A stretch of 64,000 nt of DNA, taken from the NCBI RefSeq assembly GCF_000953855.2, contig NZ_DF970239.1, forward strand, positions 33,593 through 97,592. Reading direction: 5' to 3'. A model generated the notes under the pieces. That model was given only the letters and a program-made list of their open reading frames with translations. It made no database searches and had not been told where the DNA came from. The DNA comes from Mizugakiibacter sediminis. Its GTDB lineage: Bacteria > Pseudomonadota > Gammaproteobacteria > Xanthomonadales > Rhodanobacteraceae. The translations under genes and the position numbers were made by a program. Below, piece by piece: positions 1 through 14,069 of this stretch (the first letter of the stretch is position 1; every line of letters starts with the position of its first letter).

Positions 1-109
1 ACTGCTCGACGCAGGCCTCCTCGAAGCGCCGCACCAGGATCATCTGCCGCAGCAGCTCGCGCGCGTGCTCGCGCGTCACCCGCACCTTGTGCGGCGCGGG
101 CGCGCTCAT
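1..109 (-). CDS. Thiamine-diphosphate dehydrogenase E1 component, alpha subunit (N-terminus only, runs off the window)
   Basis: Only the first 36 codons are present. The segment [18 protein letters not shown] matches the N-terminal helix of E1 alpha subunits of the pyruvate, branched-chain 2-oxoacid and acetoin dehydrogenases, which decarboxylate a 2-oxoacid or acetoin on thiamine diphosphate. The ATG (107-109) overlaps the stop codon of the upstream acetyl-CoA synthetase gene as ATGA, so the two are translationally coupled. The substrate cannot be told from this fragment. Coupling to an acetate-activating enzyme makes an acetyl-CoA-producing complex plausible, but that is inference. Confidence 0.6.
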   Translation of the reverse strand, partial: MSAPAPHKVRVTREHARELLRQMILVRRFEEACVEQ

Positions 110-1848
110 GCGCTTTCCTCCAGCGTGGACAGGTCGCCCTCGGGCAGACCGAGTTCGCGTGCCTTCAGCAGGCGGCGCATGATCTTGCCGGAGCGCGTGC
201 GGGGCAGGGACGGGCGGAAGTCGATCGCACGCGGCGCCACCGCCGGCCCCAGTCGCTTGCGCGCGTGCGCCAGCAGTTCGCTGCGCAGCGTCTCGCTCGG
301 CGCGTAGCCCGGGTTCAGCGCGACGAACGCCTTCACCACTTCGAGCGCCATCGGGTCGGGCACGCCGATCACGCCGGCCTCGGCCACCGCCGGATGCTCC
401 ATCAGCACGCTCTCGACCTCGAACGGCCCGATCAGGTGACCGGCCGACTTGATCACGTCGTCGGCGCGGCCGACGAACCAGAAATAGCCGTCGGCGTCGC
501 GGCGGGCAAGGTCGCCGCTGAGATACCAGCCGTCGGCGAAACACTTGGCGTAGCGCTCGTCTTCCCTGAGGTAGCCGCGGAACATCGCCGGCCAGCCGGG
601 GCGCAGCGCGAGTTCGCCTTCGGTGTCCGGCGCGGCGATCGCTTCGACGCCGCGCCCGGTGCGGCGCACGATCGCCGCTTCGATGCCCGGCAGCGGGCGG
701 CCCATCGAACCGGGCTTGATGTCCATCGCCGCGTAGTTGGCGATCATGATCCCGCCGGTTTCGGTCTGCCACCAGTTGTCGTGGATCGGCAGGCCGAGCG
801 CGCGCTCGCCCCACAGCACGGCCTCCGGATTGAGCGGTTCGCCGACGCTGGCGACGAAGCGCAGCGCGGAGAGGTCGTGGCGCGCGGGCAGCTCCGCGCC
901 CGCCTTCATCAGCATGCGGATCGCGGTCGGCGCGGTGTACCACACGCCGACGCGCTGCCCGGCGAGGATGCGGTACCAGCGCTCGGCGTCGAATTCCTCC
1001 TCGTCGACGATCATCGTGCAGCCGATCGCCAGCGGCCCGACGATGCCGTAGGAGGTGCCGGTGACCCAGCCCGGATCGGCGGTGCACCAGAAGACGTCGT
1101 TCTCGTCGAGGTCGAGCGCATAACGCGCGGTGATGCGGTGCGCGACCACCGCCTCGTGCACGTGCATCGCCCCCTTCGGCCGTCCGGTGGTGCCGCTGGT
1201 GAAGTGCAGGGTGGCGAGGTCGCCGGGCGCGGTGCGCGCCGTCTCGTAGCCGTCCGCAGCGGCATCGAGCAGCGTTTTCCAGTCCAGGCCGCCGTCGCCG
1301 CCGTCCGTCAGGACGACCGCCTTGAGGAAAGGCAGCTCGGCGCGGATCGGCGCCACCTTGCGGCGGTACAGCTGCGCCGAGGTCACCAGCACGGCCGGCT
1401 CGGCGATCGCCATGCGCGCGCGGATCGGCTCCGGCCCGAACACCGAGAACAGCGGACACAGCACCGCACCGCGCTTCCAGGTGCCGAGCGCGGCGACGTA
1501 CAGCTCGGGCACGCGCCCGAGCAGGGTGAACACGCGCTCGCCGCGGCCGACGCCGAGCGCCTCCAGCGCATGCGCGAAGCGGCTGCTGAGCGCGGCCAGT
1601 TCGGCATAGCGCAGGTCGCGCACGCTCCAGTCGCGCGCGATCAGCCGCAGCGCGACGCGGTCGCCGCGGCCTTCGGCGACGTGCCGGTCGACCGCCTCGT
1701 GCGCGATGTTGATGCTGCCGCCGGGCAGGCCGGCGAGCTCCGCGCGCGCGGCCTCCCAGCGGAAGGCGCGGCAGGTCCCGGCGTAGTCCGCGAGGTGCGG
1801 CGCGCGCCGCCCGGCGTCGTGACGCTTGTGGATGACCGGATGATCCAT
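106..1848 (-). CDS. acsA: Acetyl-CoA synthetase (acetate--CoA ligase, AcsA type)
   Basis: Adenylate-forming enzyme of 580 residues that activates acetate (or a short acid) to acetyl-CoA with ATP and CoA in the cytoplasm. The ATP-binding P-loop [10 protein letters not shown] lies at about residues 217-226. The core motif NWWQTETGG and the later [10 protein letters not shown] segment follow, and the C-terminal lysine motif [11 protein letters not shown], the usual site of regulatory acetylation, is intact. The length fits the shorter AcsA form better than the roughly 650-residue Acs. The stop overlaps the start of an E1 alpha dehydrogenase gene, which is unusual for an acs gene and suggests a shared acetyl-CoA-generating operon. 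A propionate or other short-chain substrate cannot be excluded. Confidence 0.85.
   Translation of the reverse strand: MDHPVIHKRHDAGRRAPHLADYAGTCRAFRWEAARAELAGLPGGSINIAHEAVDRHVAEGRGDRVALRLIARDWSVRDLRYAELAALSSRFAHALEALGVGRGERVFTLLGRVPELYVAALGTWKRGAVLCPLFSVFGPEPIRARMAIAEPAVLVTSAQLYRRKVAPIRAELPFLKAVVLTDGGDGGLDWKTLLDAAADGYETARTAPGDLATLHFTSGTTGRPKGAMHVHEAVVAHRITARYALDLDENDVFWCTADPGWVTGTSYGIVGPLAIGCTMIVDEEEFDAERWYRILAGQRVGVWYTAPTAIRMLMKAGAELPARHDLSALRFVASVGEPLNPEAVLWGERALGLPIHDNWWQTETGGIMIANYAAMDIKPGSMGRPLPGIEAAIVRRTGRGVEAIAAPDTEGELALRPGWPAMFRGYLREDERYAKCFADGWYLSGDLARRDADGYFWFVGRADDVIKSAGHLIGPFEVESVLMEHPAVAEAGVIGVPDPMALEVVKAFVALNPGYAPSETLRSELLAHARKRLGPAVAPRAIDFRPSLPRTRSGKIMRRLLKARELGLPEGDLSTLEESA
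202..209 (+). other. KOPS-type octamer GGGCAGGG, pointing right
   Basis: Matches the FtsK-orienting consensus GGGNAGGG on the plus strand, left of the dif candidate at 3900 and pointing towards it. It lies inside the acsA coding sequence. Confidence 0.4.
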
Positions 1849-1942
1849 GCCTGCGGGCCGCCTCTGGCATCGGCGCCAGCGTCGCCGATGCGGGATGCGG
1901 CGTCTTGACCGCGGTCAACCCGCGCGGGGGCGGGCGCGGCCG

Positions 1943-3319
<1,377 letters not shown>

Positions 3320-3478
3320 GGACGAATGTGCCGGGGCGGTGCAGCGGGGCCGGGTGGACTACTTTCGCGCCATCGAATGGCGTTGCCATGCCGGACGGAG
3401 CTGCCTGCAAGGCAAGCAAGCATGGTGCCAGAACGGCAGCCGAGCGTGATGGCGAGCCGCCCGAAGCCGGGGCATCGT

Positions 3479-3862
3479 TCAGCGGACGCCGTCGTGGCGC
3501 TCACGGAAAGCCCGCGCCTGCGCCACCAGCAGGCCCCACCACGCCACCTCGCCGACGCGGTAGGCGAACCCTTCCGGCGACCACAGCGCGTCGCCGTCGA
3601 TCCGCCAGCCGTCCCACGCCGGCGCCAGCGCGCCCAGGTCGCCGAGGCGCTTGAGCCGCAGCAGGCGCACCGCCGCCCACGGCACGCGCTGACGGCCACG
3701 GTCCCAGCGGCGCACCGTGTCCACGCTGACACCGAGGAACGCCGCCGCCGTGCGCCGGCTCAGCAGGCAGGACAACCGCAGTTCGCGGAAGCCTTCCGCG
3801 CTGACCAACCACACGCGCCGACGCCGTCGCCGAGAGGGGGGCACTTGTCCGGGAGCAGACAC
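3479..3862 (-). CDS. DUF3653 / XafT-like protein (putative Xer recombination activation factor)
   Basis: Small 127-residue protein with an arginine-rich N-terminus, a helix-turn-helix-like stretch (about 35-76, with FLGVSVDTVRRWDRGRQRVP and AVRLLRLKRLGDLG) and a C-terminal GWRIDGDALWSPEGFAYR block. This layout is that of the phage-associated DUF3653 family, which I recall includes the Xer activation factor XafT (VC1465 family) of the V. cholerae TLC satellite phage; that family assignment is from memory. The start is a GTG with no good Shine-Dalgarno sequence next to it; an AGGAAGG lies some 30 nt upstream, and the frame stays open without an ATG up to the dif site. The gene reads away from the dif candidate, which begins 38 bp upstream. 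Possible roles are a domesticated Xer regulator or a remnant of a dif-integrating element. Confidence 0.6.
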   Translation of the reverse strand: MSAPGQVPPSRRRRRRVWLVSAEGFRELRLSCLLSRRTAAAFLGVSVDTVRRWDRGRQRVPWAAVRLLRLKRLGDLGALAPAWDGWRIDGDALWSPEGFAYRVGEVAWWGLLVAQARAFRERHDGVR

Positions 3863-3899
3863 AGCAACGGCCGCCCGCTCAGGCGCTTGGCCTTCCTGT

Positions 3900-3927
3900 G
3901 CTTCGCATAATGCATATTATGTAAAAT
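3900..3927. other. dif site (XerC/XerD chromosome dimer resolution site), probable replication terminus
   Basis: Left arm GCTTCGCATAA (3900-3910), 6-bp centre TGCATA (3911-3916) and right arm TTATGTAAAAT (3917-3927). Compared from memory with the E. coli dif, 9 of 11, 5 of 6 and 10 of 11 positions match. The left half also resembles the TTCGCATAATG core at which Xanthomonas filamentous phages integrate. It is an AT-rich island in very GC-rich DNA, between a DUF3653/XafT-like gene and a small membrane-protein gene. Seven KOPS-type octamers noticed in the window all point to it. No second copy is seen, so no intact Xer-integrated element is bracketed within the window. Confidence 0.85.
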
Positions 3928-4029
3928 TATACGGGCGGCCCGATGCGGCGCGACGAAACCGTTCGCCATTCGCTGCCCTGTCGCACTGACAGCCCGCGGC
4001 CTGCGCTGCCGAAAGAGCCCGGTCCGAAC

Positions 4030-4413
4030 TCAGGTGCAGGATGCGCGGCAATCGCCGGGAGGCTGCGGCGGATAGGGTTCGATCACCGTCACGCCGCCCT
4101 GCTTGTGTATCCAGTACAGCTTGCCGCCGACACAGCGGACGATGCCGTTGCGGCGATGTCCGCCCGTCGCGTGCGGATCGTCGCCAGCGGAGGCGGCCGC
4201 GGCCCCGGACACGGCCGGCGCGCCGGCGCGCGACGGTTCGTCCGCCCGCACGGGCGCCTCGGGCAGCGGCGGGACGGTGGCCGCAGCGACGCCGCCTGAC
4301 GGTACGGGCACGGACCTGCCGGACGGCTGGCTGTGGCCGACATAGGCGACTACCGCGAAACCGCAGCCGAGGCCGAACAGCAAGCCCACGGCCAATTCGC
4401 TGGCCCGAAGCAT
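4030..4413 (-). CDS. Hypothetical small membrane-anchored protein with Clp-type operator
   Basis: 127 residues, no recognised family. One N-terminal membrane segment (about residues 8-27, LAVGLLFGLGCGFAVVAYVG) is followed by a Pro/Ala-rich linker (about 30-80) and a compact C-terminal piece containing IVRCVGGKLYWIHKQGG and ending in a cysteine pair, CRASC. This layout suggests a short periplasmic module tethered to the inner membrane. The C-terminal piece recalls small DUF4124-like exported domains only loosely. A perfect TGTGA-N6-TCACA palindrome sits 18-33 nt upstream of the ATG, so expression is probably controlled by a Crp/Clp-family regulator. Confidence 0.6.
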   Translation of the reverse strand: MLRASELAVGLLFGLGCGFAVVAYVGHSQPSGRSVPVPSGGVAAATVPPLPEAPVRADEPSRAGAPAVSGAAAASAGDDPHATGGHRRNGIVRCVGGKLYWIHKQGGVTVIEPYPPQPPGDCRASCT

Positions 4414-4430
4414 GAAGGGACCCCCTAGAC

Positions 4431-4446
4431 TGTGATTTGTATCACA
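4431..4446. promoter_or_regulatory. Crp/Clp-type operator TGTGATTTGTATCACA
   Basis: Perfect TGTGA-N6-TCACA palindrome, the consensus shared by E. coli CRP and Xanthomonas Clp. Its centre is about 25 nt upstream of the ATG of the membrane-protein gene (4413), too close for ordinary class II activation, so repression or a downstream start is more likely. It is embedded in a longer imperfect inverted repeat (arms 4421-4435 and 4450-4463). Confidence 0.65.
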
Positions 4447-4491
4447 TTTTCACAATCTGGGGGCTTCGGATGACGCCGCGCCTCCCCGGAT

Positions 4492-4986
4492 TCAACGCCG
4501 CCGGCGGAAGAAATCCCGCAGCAGCGTCGAGGCCTCCTCGGCCAGCAGCCCGCCCTGTACCGCGATGCGGTGGTTGTGGCGGTCGGAGATCAGCGTGTCG
4601 AAAACGCTTCCGGCCGCGCCGGTCTTGGGATCGGCGGCCGCGTAGACCACGCGTGCGACGCGGGCGTGGATCAGTGCCATGGCACACATGGCGCAGGGTT
4701 CGAGGGTGACGTAGAGCGTGGCCCCGGGGAAACGGTAATTTCCGAGTCTCCGGCCTGCCGCGCGCAACGCATTCACCTCGGCGTGGGCGGTGGGATCGCT
4801 CAGCGTGATATTGCGGTTCCAGCCCTCGCCTACCGCTTCTCCGTCCAGCACCAGGACGGCACCGACCGGGACCTCGTCGTCGTGGTCGCGGGCGTGGACC
4901 GCCAGCGACAGGGCGCGACGCATCCAGCGTTCGTCGGCGGCGTCGAAGTCGTCGCCCGTGGCAGGTGCCTGGCTGTCCTTATGCAT
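4492..4986 (-). CDS. tadA: tRNA adenosine(34) deaminase TadA
   Basis: 164-residue cytidine/deoxycytidylate deaminase-fold enzyme that converts A34 to inosine in the wobble position of tRNA-Arg(ACG). The zinc and catalytic motifs are complete: HAEVNALRAAGRRLGNYR carries the ligand histidine and the proton-shuttle glutamate, and EPCAMCAMALIHARV carries the two cysteine ligands. Length and motif spacing are normal for bacterial TadA. It lies downstream of guaA on the same strand with a gap of about 80 bp. Confidence 0.92.
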   Translation of the reverse strand: MHKDSQAPATGDDFDAADERWMRRALSLAVHARDHDDEVPVGAVLVLDGEAVGEGWNRNITLSDPTAHAEVNALRAAGRRLGNYRFPGATLYVTLEPCAMCAMALIHARVARVVYAAADPKTGAAGSVFDTLISDRHNHRIAVQGGLLAEEASTLLRDFFRRRR

Positions 4987-5064
4987 CAGCGGGTTGGCGG
5001 CAAATCTTGCTGCGTGCGGCGACGGTGCATGCGGCCGCCGCGCGGCGCAAGTGCTTGTTTCCGC

Positions 5065-6705
<1,641 letters not shown>

Positions 6706-6851
6706 CGGGACTCGGGACTCGGGACTCGGGACTCGGGATCCCTGCCCTCAGTGTTGTGAGCACCACCGCCGGTCCGTCGCCGCACGTAGAGCGGCGTTCG
6801 ATCCGCCTCGCTCTTTCAGCCGGGTCCCGAGTCCCGAGTCCCGAGTCCCGG
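6706..6851. repeat. Inverted array of 7-bp repeats in the guaB-guaA gap
   Basis: The left arm (6706-6739) is four exact CGGGACT units plus a fifth, CGGGATC. The right arm (6824-6851) is four GTCCCGA/GTCCCGG units, which are reverse complements. About 85 nt separate the arms, so the mRNA could form a stem of up to about 28 bp immediately before the guaA start codon. A second element of the same design is at 22717-22794. Confidence 0.85.
6740..6747 (-). other. KOPS-type octamer (GGGCAGGG on minus strand), pointing left
   Basis: CCCTGCCC on the plus strand, right of the dif candidate and pointing towards it. It adjoins the heptad repeat. Confidence 0.4.
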
Positions 6852-6858
6852 CTCCACC

Positions 6859-9256
<2,398 letters not shown>

Positions 9257-9280
9257 GGCGTGGACATGCGGGAAGCGCGC

Positions 9281-9309
9281 ATTATCCTCGTTCATGTGGC
9301 GCCGCACAA
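9281..9309 (-). promoter_or_regulatory. Candidate promoter for folD (TTGTGC-N17-GATAAT)
   Basis: On the minus strand a TTGTGC (9309-9304) is followed after 17 nt by GATAAT (9286-9281), about 25 nt upstream of the chosen folD ATG. It fits sigma-70 spacing and supports the shorter folD start. Confidence 0.4.
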
Positions 9310-9339
9310 ACCTCCGGCAGCGGCGCCGGGAGGCATGGC

Positions 9340-9636
9340 ATGAGCGACATCACCACCGAACTCGAGGCCGCCGCGTTCCGGCGTCTGCTCGAACACCTGC
9401 GCAAGCGCAGCGACGTGCAGAACATCGAACTGATGACGCTGGCCGGTTTCTGCCGCAACTGTCTGGCCGACTGGTACCGCGAGGCGGCGGCGGAGCGCGG
9501 CGTCGAGATCGGCAAGGACGAGGCGCGCGAACGCGTCTACGGCATGCCTTACGCCGAGTGGCGCGCGTTGTTCCAGAAGGAGGCGACGCCGGAACAGGTC
9601 GCCGCGTTCGAGGCGGCGCAGAAGCGCCACCCCTGA
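9340..9636 (+). CDS. DUF1244 family protein
   Basis: 98-residue soluble protein of the conserved proteobacterial DUF1244 family. Its recognisable core is [20 protein letters not shown] followed by [17 protein letters not shown], and it includes the conserved FCRNC pair of cysteines. The chosen ATG (9340) gives the family's usual length; an in-frame start 93 nt upstream would overlap the folD promoter region and adds unconserved sequence. It is single and divergent from folD. No function is established for the family as far as I know. Confidence 0.8.
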   Translation: MSDITTELEAAAFRRLLEHLRKRSDVQNIELMTLAGFCRNCLADWYREAAAERGVEIGKDEARERVYGMPYAEWRALFQKEATPEQVAAFEAAQKRHP

Positions 9637-9649
9637 CGGGCGGCGCGCT

Positions 9650-10819
9650 TCAGCCGGCGGCGGCGCAGATCTGCGCGATGTCCTCGTAACCGGAGAACGC
9701 GGCGCGCGCGCCGCAGCCCGGGCAATCGGCGTCGCGCGGCAGGCGCAGCTCGCGGAAGCGCGCGGCCAGCGCGTCGAAGGCGAGCAGGCGGCCGACCAGC
9801 GGCTCGCCGCTGCCGAGGATCAGCTTCAGCGCCTCGCTGGCCTGCAGCAGGCCGACGATGCCGGGCAGCACGCCCAGCACGCCCGCTTCGCTGCAGTTCG
9901 GCGCTTCCGCCGCCGACGGCGGCTCGGGGAACAGGCAGCGGTAGCACGGCGAGTCCTCGCGACGCGGATCGAACACGCTGACCTGCCCCTCGAAGCGCTG
10001 CACGGCGCCGTAGACCATCGGCAGGCGCAGGCGCACGCTGGCGGCGGCCAGCAGGTAGCGCGTCGGGAAGTTGTCGGCGCCGTCGATCACCAGATCGTGG
10101 CCGGAGAGCAGCGCCTCGACGTTGGCTGCGCGCAGGCGCTCCGCGCGCGTCTCGATGCGCACGCGCGGATTGAGTGCCTGCAGGGTCATGCGCGCCGATT
10201 CGGTCTTGGCCATGCCGACCCGCGCGTCGGCGTGGATCACCTGGCGGTGCAGGTTGGAGCGCTCGACGCGGTCGTCGTCGATCAGCGTCAGCGTGCCGAC
10301 GCCGGCCGCGGCGAGGTACAGCGCCGCCGGCGAGCCCAGGCCGCCGGTACCGATCAGCGCCACGCGCGCGGCGGCCAGGCGCGCCTGGCCCGCTTCGCCG
10401 ACTTCCGGCAGCCGCAGCTGGCGCGCGTAGCGCTCCACGCTGTCGCCATCCAGCGCGCCGGCGTCGACCGGCAGCCCTTCCGCCTTCCAGCGCTCGAAGC
10501 CGCCGCTGACCGAGCGCACGTCGCGATAGCCCATGCCGCGCAGCGCGGCGGCGGCGAGCAGCGAGCGCTGGCCGCTGCCGCACAGGGTGAGGATGGTGTG
10601 ATCGCGGTCCGGCACCAGCTGTTCGATGCGCAGTTCGAGGAAGCCGCGCGACAGACCCACGGCGTTGCGCGGCACGCCGGCCGCACGCTCGGCATCCTCG
10701 CGCACGTCGATCAGCACGGCGCCGGCGGCCTGCAGCGCCAGCGCCTCGACCGGGGTCACTTCGGCGGTCTGCGCTCGGGCCTGGGCCAGCAGGACATCGC
10801 GGGTGGGAGGCGTGTTCAT
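9650..10819 (-). CDS. moeB: Rhodanese-MoeB fusion: molybdopterin-synthase adenylyltransferase
   Basis: 389 residues. An N-terminal rhodanese domain (about 1-115, active-site loop CGSGQR with the persulfide cysteine) is fused to a ThiF/MoeB E1-like domain. That domain has the ATP-binding motif IGTGGLGSP, the catalytic region DNFPTRYL, and two CxxC zinc pairs (PCYRC and DCPGC). It should adenylate the C-terminus of MoaD and may supply the sulfur itself. In MoeZ/MOCS3-type fusions the rhodanese domain is C-terminal; here it precedes MoeB. The start codon is 1 nt after the stop of the MobA-MoeA gene, so they form one operon. ThiS adenylation is an alternative or additional role. Confidence 0.88.
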   Translation of the reverse strand: MNTPPTRDVLLAQARAQTAEVTPVEALALQAAGAVLIDVREDAERAAGVPRNAVGLSRGFLELRIEQLVPDRDHTILTLCGSGQRSLLAAAALRGMGYRDVRSVSGGFERWKAEGLPVDAGALDGDSVERYARQLRLPEVGEAGQARLAAARVALIGTGGLGSPAALYLAAAGVGTLTLIDDDRVERSNLHRQVIHADARVGMAKTESARMTLQALNPRVRIETRAERLRAANVEALLSGHDLVIDGADNFPTRYLLAAASVRLRLPMVYGAVQRFEGQVSVFDPRREDSPCYRCLFPEPPSAAEAPNCSEAGVLGVLPGIVGLLQASEALKLILGSGEPLVGRLLAFDALAARFRELRLPRDADCPGCGARAAFSGYEDIAQICAAAG

Positions 10820-10820
10820 G

Positions 10821-12647
<1,827 letters not shown>

Positions 12648-12649
12648 GC

Positions 12650-14050
12650 TCAGCCCTTGCGGCGGACGTAGCGCACCAGCCGCTGGCGCTTGCGCTTCTG
12701 CCGCTCGGTCAGCGGGTTCTTGCGGCCGGCGTAGGGATTCTCGCCCTCGCGGAACTCGATGCGGATCGGCGTGCCCTCGAGGCGGAAGCGCTTGCGGAAG
12801 AAATTCTCGAGATAGCGGCGGTAGCCGTCGGCGATGTGCGCGGTGCGCGTGCCGTGGATCACGATCGTCGGCGGATTGTGCCCGCCCGGATGCGCGTAGC
12901 GCAGCTTCGGCGCGTGGCCGCGCACCAGCGGCGGCTGGTAGCCCTGGTAGGCCTGTTCCAGCGCGCGGGTCAGTTCCGAGGAGGTCATCTCGCGCGTCGC
13001 CGAGGCGTGCGCGCGGTCGACGGCGCGCATCAGTTCCTTCAGGCCGGAGCCGTGCCGGGCGGAGATGAACACCTGCTTCGCCCAGCCGACGAAATCCAGC
13101 TTGCGCTCCAGCGCCTTGCGGCACTGCTCGCGTTCGTAGGCCGGCAGGCCGTCCCATTTGTTGACCGCGATCACCAGCGCCCTGCCCTCGTCCAGCACGT
13201 GGCCGGCGAGGGTGAGGTCCTGCTCGGAGACGGGCTCGCGCGCGTCGAGCATCAGCACCACCACCTGCGCCGCGGCCATCGACTGCAGCGTCTTGATCAC
13301 GCTGAACTTCTCGATGGCCTCCTCGACGCGCGCGCGGCGGCGCACGCCGGCGGTGTCGATCAGCGTGTAGCGGCGGCCGTCGCGTTCCAGCGGCACGCGG
13401 ATCGGGTCGCGCGTGGTGCCGGCGACCTCGGAGACGACCACGCGCTCCTCGCCGAGCAGGCGGTTGACCAGGGTGGACTTGCCGACGTTCGGCCGGCCGA
13501 CGATGGCCACGCGCACGCCGCCCTCGGCATCCTCCTCGTCGACGGACGGCTCGCCGTCGGCGGGCAGCAGCGGCAGCACGGCGGCGAGCAGCGCGTCGAC
13601 GCCGCGCGCGTGCGCCGCGGCCAACGGCAGCGTGGCGGCGACGCCGAAGGCGGCGAACTCGGCCAGCGCGGCGTGCTCGTCGATGCCGTCGATCTTGTTG
13701 ACCGCCAGCACCACCGGCTTGCCGCTGCGGCGAAGCTCGTCGAGGATGGCGCGATCCTGCGGCAGCAGGCCGTCGCGCGCGTCGACCACCAGCACGGCGA
13801 CGCTGGACTCGGCGATCGCCAGCCGCACCTGCTGCGCGGTCAGCGCGTCGAGCCCCTGCTCCTCGCCGGTCAGGCCGCCGGTGTCGACGACGACGAAGGG
13901 CCGCGCGCCGCTGCGGCACACGCCGTAATGGCGGTCGCGCGTCACCCCGGGCAGGTCGGCCACCAGGGCGTCGCGCGAGCGCGTCAGGACGTTGAACAGC
14001 GTCGACTTGCCGACGTTGGGACGACCGACCAGGGCGACGACGGGCAGCAT
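12650..14050 (-). CDS. der: Ribosome biogenesis GTPase Der (EngA)
   Basis: 466 residues with two consecutive G domains, each with a P-loop GRPNVGKST (about residues 9-17 and about 190), DxxG (DTGG, DTAG) and NKxD-type motifs (NKID, NKWD), then a C-terminal KH-like domain and a basic tail. It acts in 50S subunit assembly. I chose the ATG at 14050 (MLPVVALVGRPNVG) because other Der proteins begin at this point; the ATG at 14080 would extend into bamB. It lies directly downstream of bamB, as in many gammaproteobacteria. Confidence 0.95.
   Translation of the reverse strand: MLPVVALVGRPNVGKSTLFNVLTRSRDALVADLPGVTRDRHYGVCRSGARPFVVVDTGGLTGEEQGLDALTAQQVRLAIAESSVAVLVVDARDGLLPQDRAILDELRRSGKPVVLAVNKIDGIDEHAALAEFAAFGVAATLPLAAAHARGVDALLAAVLPLLPADGEPSVDEEDAEGGVRVAIVGRPNVGKSTLVNRLLGEERVVVSEVAGTTRDPIRVPLERDGRRYTLIDTAGVRRRARVEEAIEKFSVIKTLQSMAAAQVVVLMLDAREPVSEQDLTLAGHVLDEGRALVIAVNKWDGLPAYEREQCRKALERKLDFVGWAKQVFISARHGSGLKELMRAVDRAHASATREMTSSELTRALEQAYQGYQPPLVRGHAPKLRYAHPGGHNPPTIVIHGTRTAHIADGYRRYLENFFRKRFRLEGTPIRIEFREGENPYAGRKNPLTERQKRKRQRLVRYVRRKG
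13180..13187 (-). other. KOPS-type octamer, pointing left
   Basis: CCCTGCCC on the plus strand inside der, oriented towards the dif candidate. Confidence 0.35.
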
Positions 14051-14069
14051 GGCCGGCGCATCCGTCCGC

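Noticed and set aside
265..1908. Long plus-strand open frame (547 codons) opposite acsA
   Set aside because: His/Arg/Ala-rich shadow of a high-GC gene; no family motifs, and the minus strand encodes an intact acetyl-CoA synthetase.
3901..3931. The AT-rich block as only a promoter for the XafT-like gene
   Set aside because: A TATAAT is present on the minus strand (3931-3926) but no -35 is seen, whereas the two-arm fit to dif is far better. A promoter may still overlap.
4421..4463. The large dyad as an intrinsic terminator of tadA
   Set aside because: No U-run on either side, and the inner half is a perfect Crp/Clp operator.
12648..13919. Upstream extension of the MobA-MoeA frame through der
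   Set aside because: The frame stays open by base composition but the added residues are an antiparallel-frame shadow of der; MobA begins at 12647 with its conserved N-terminus.
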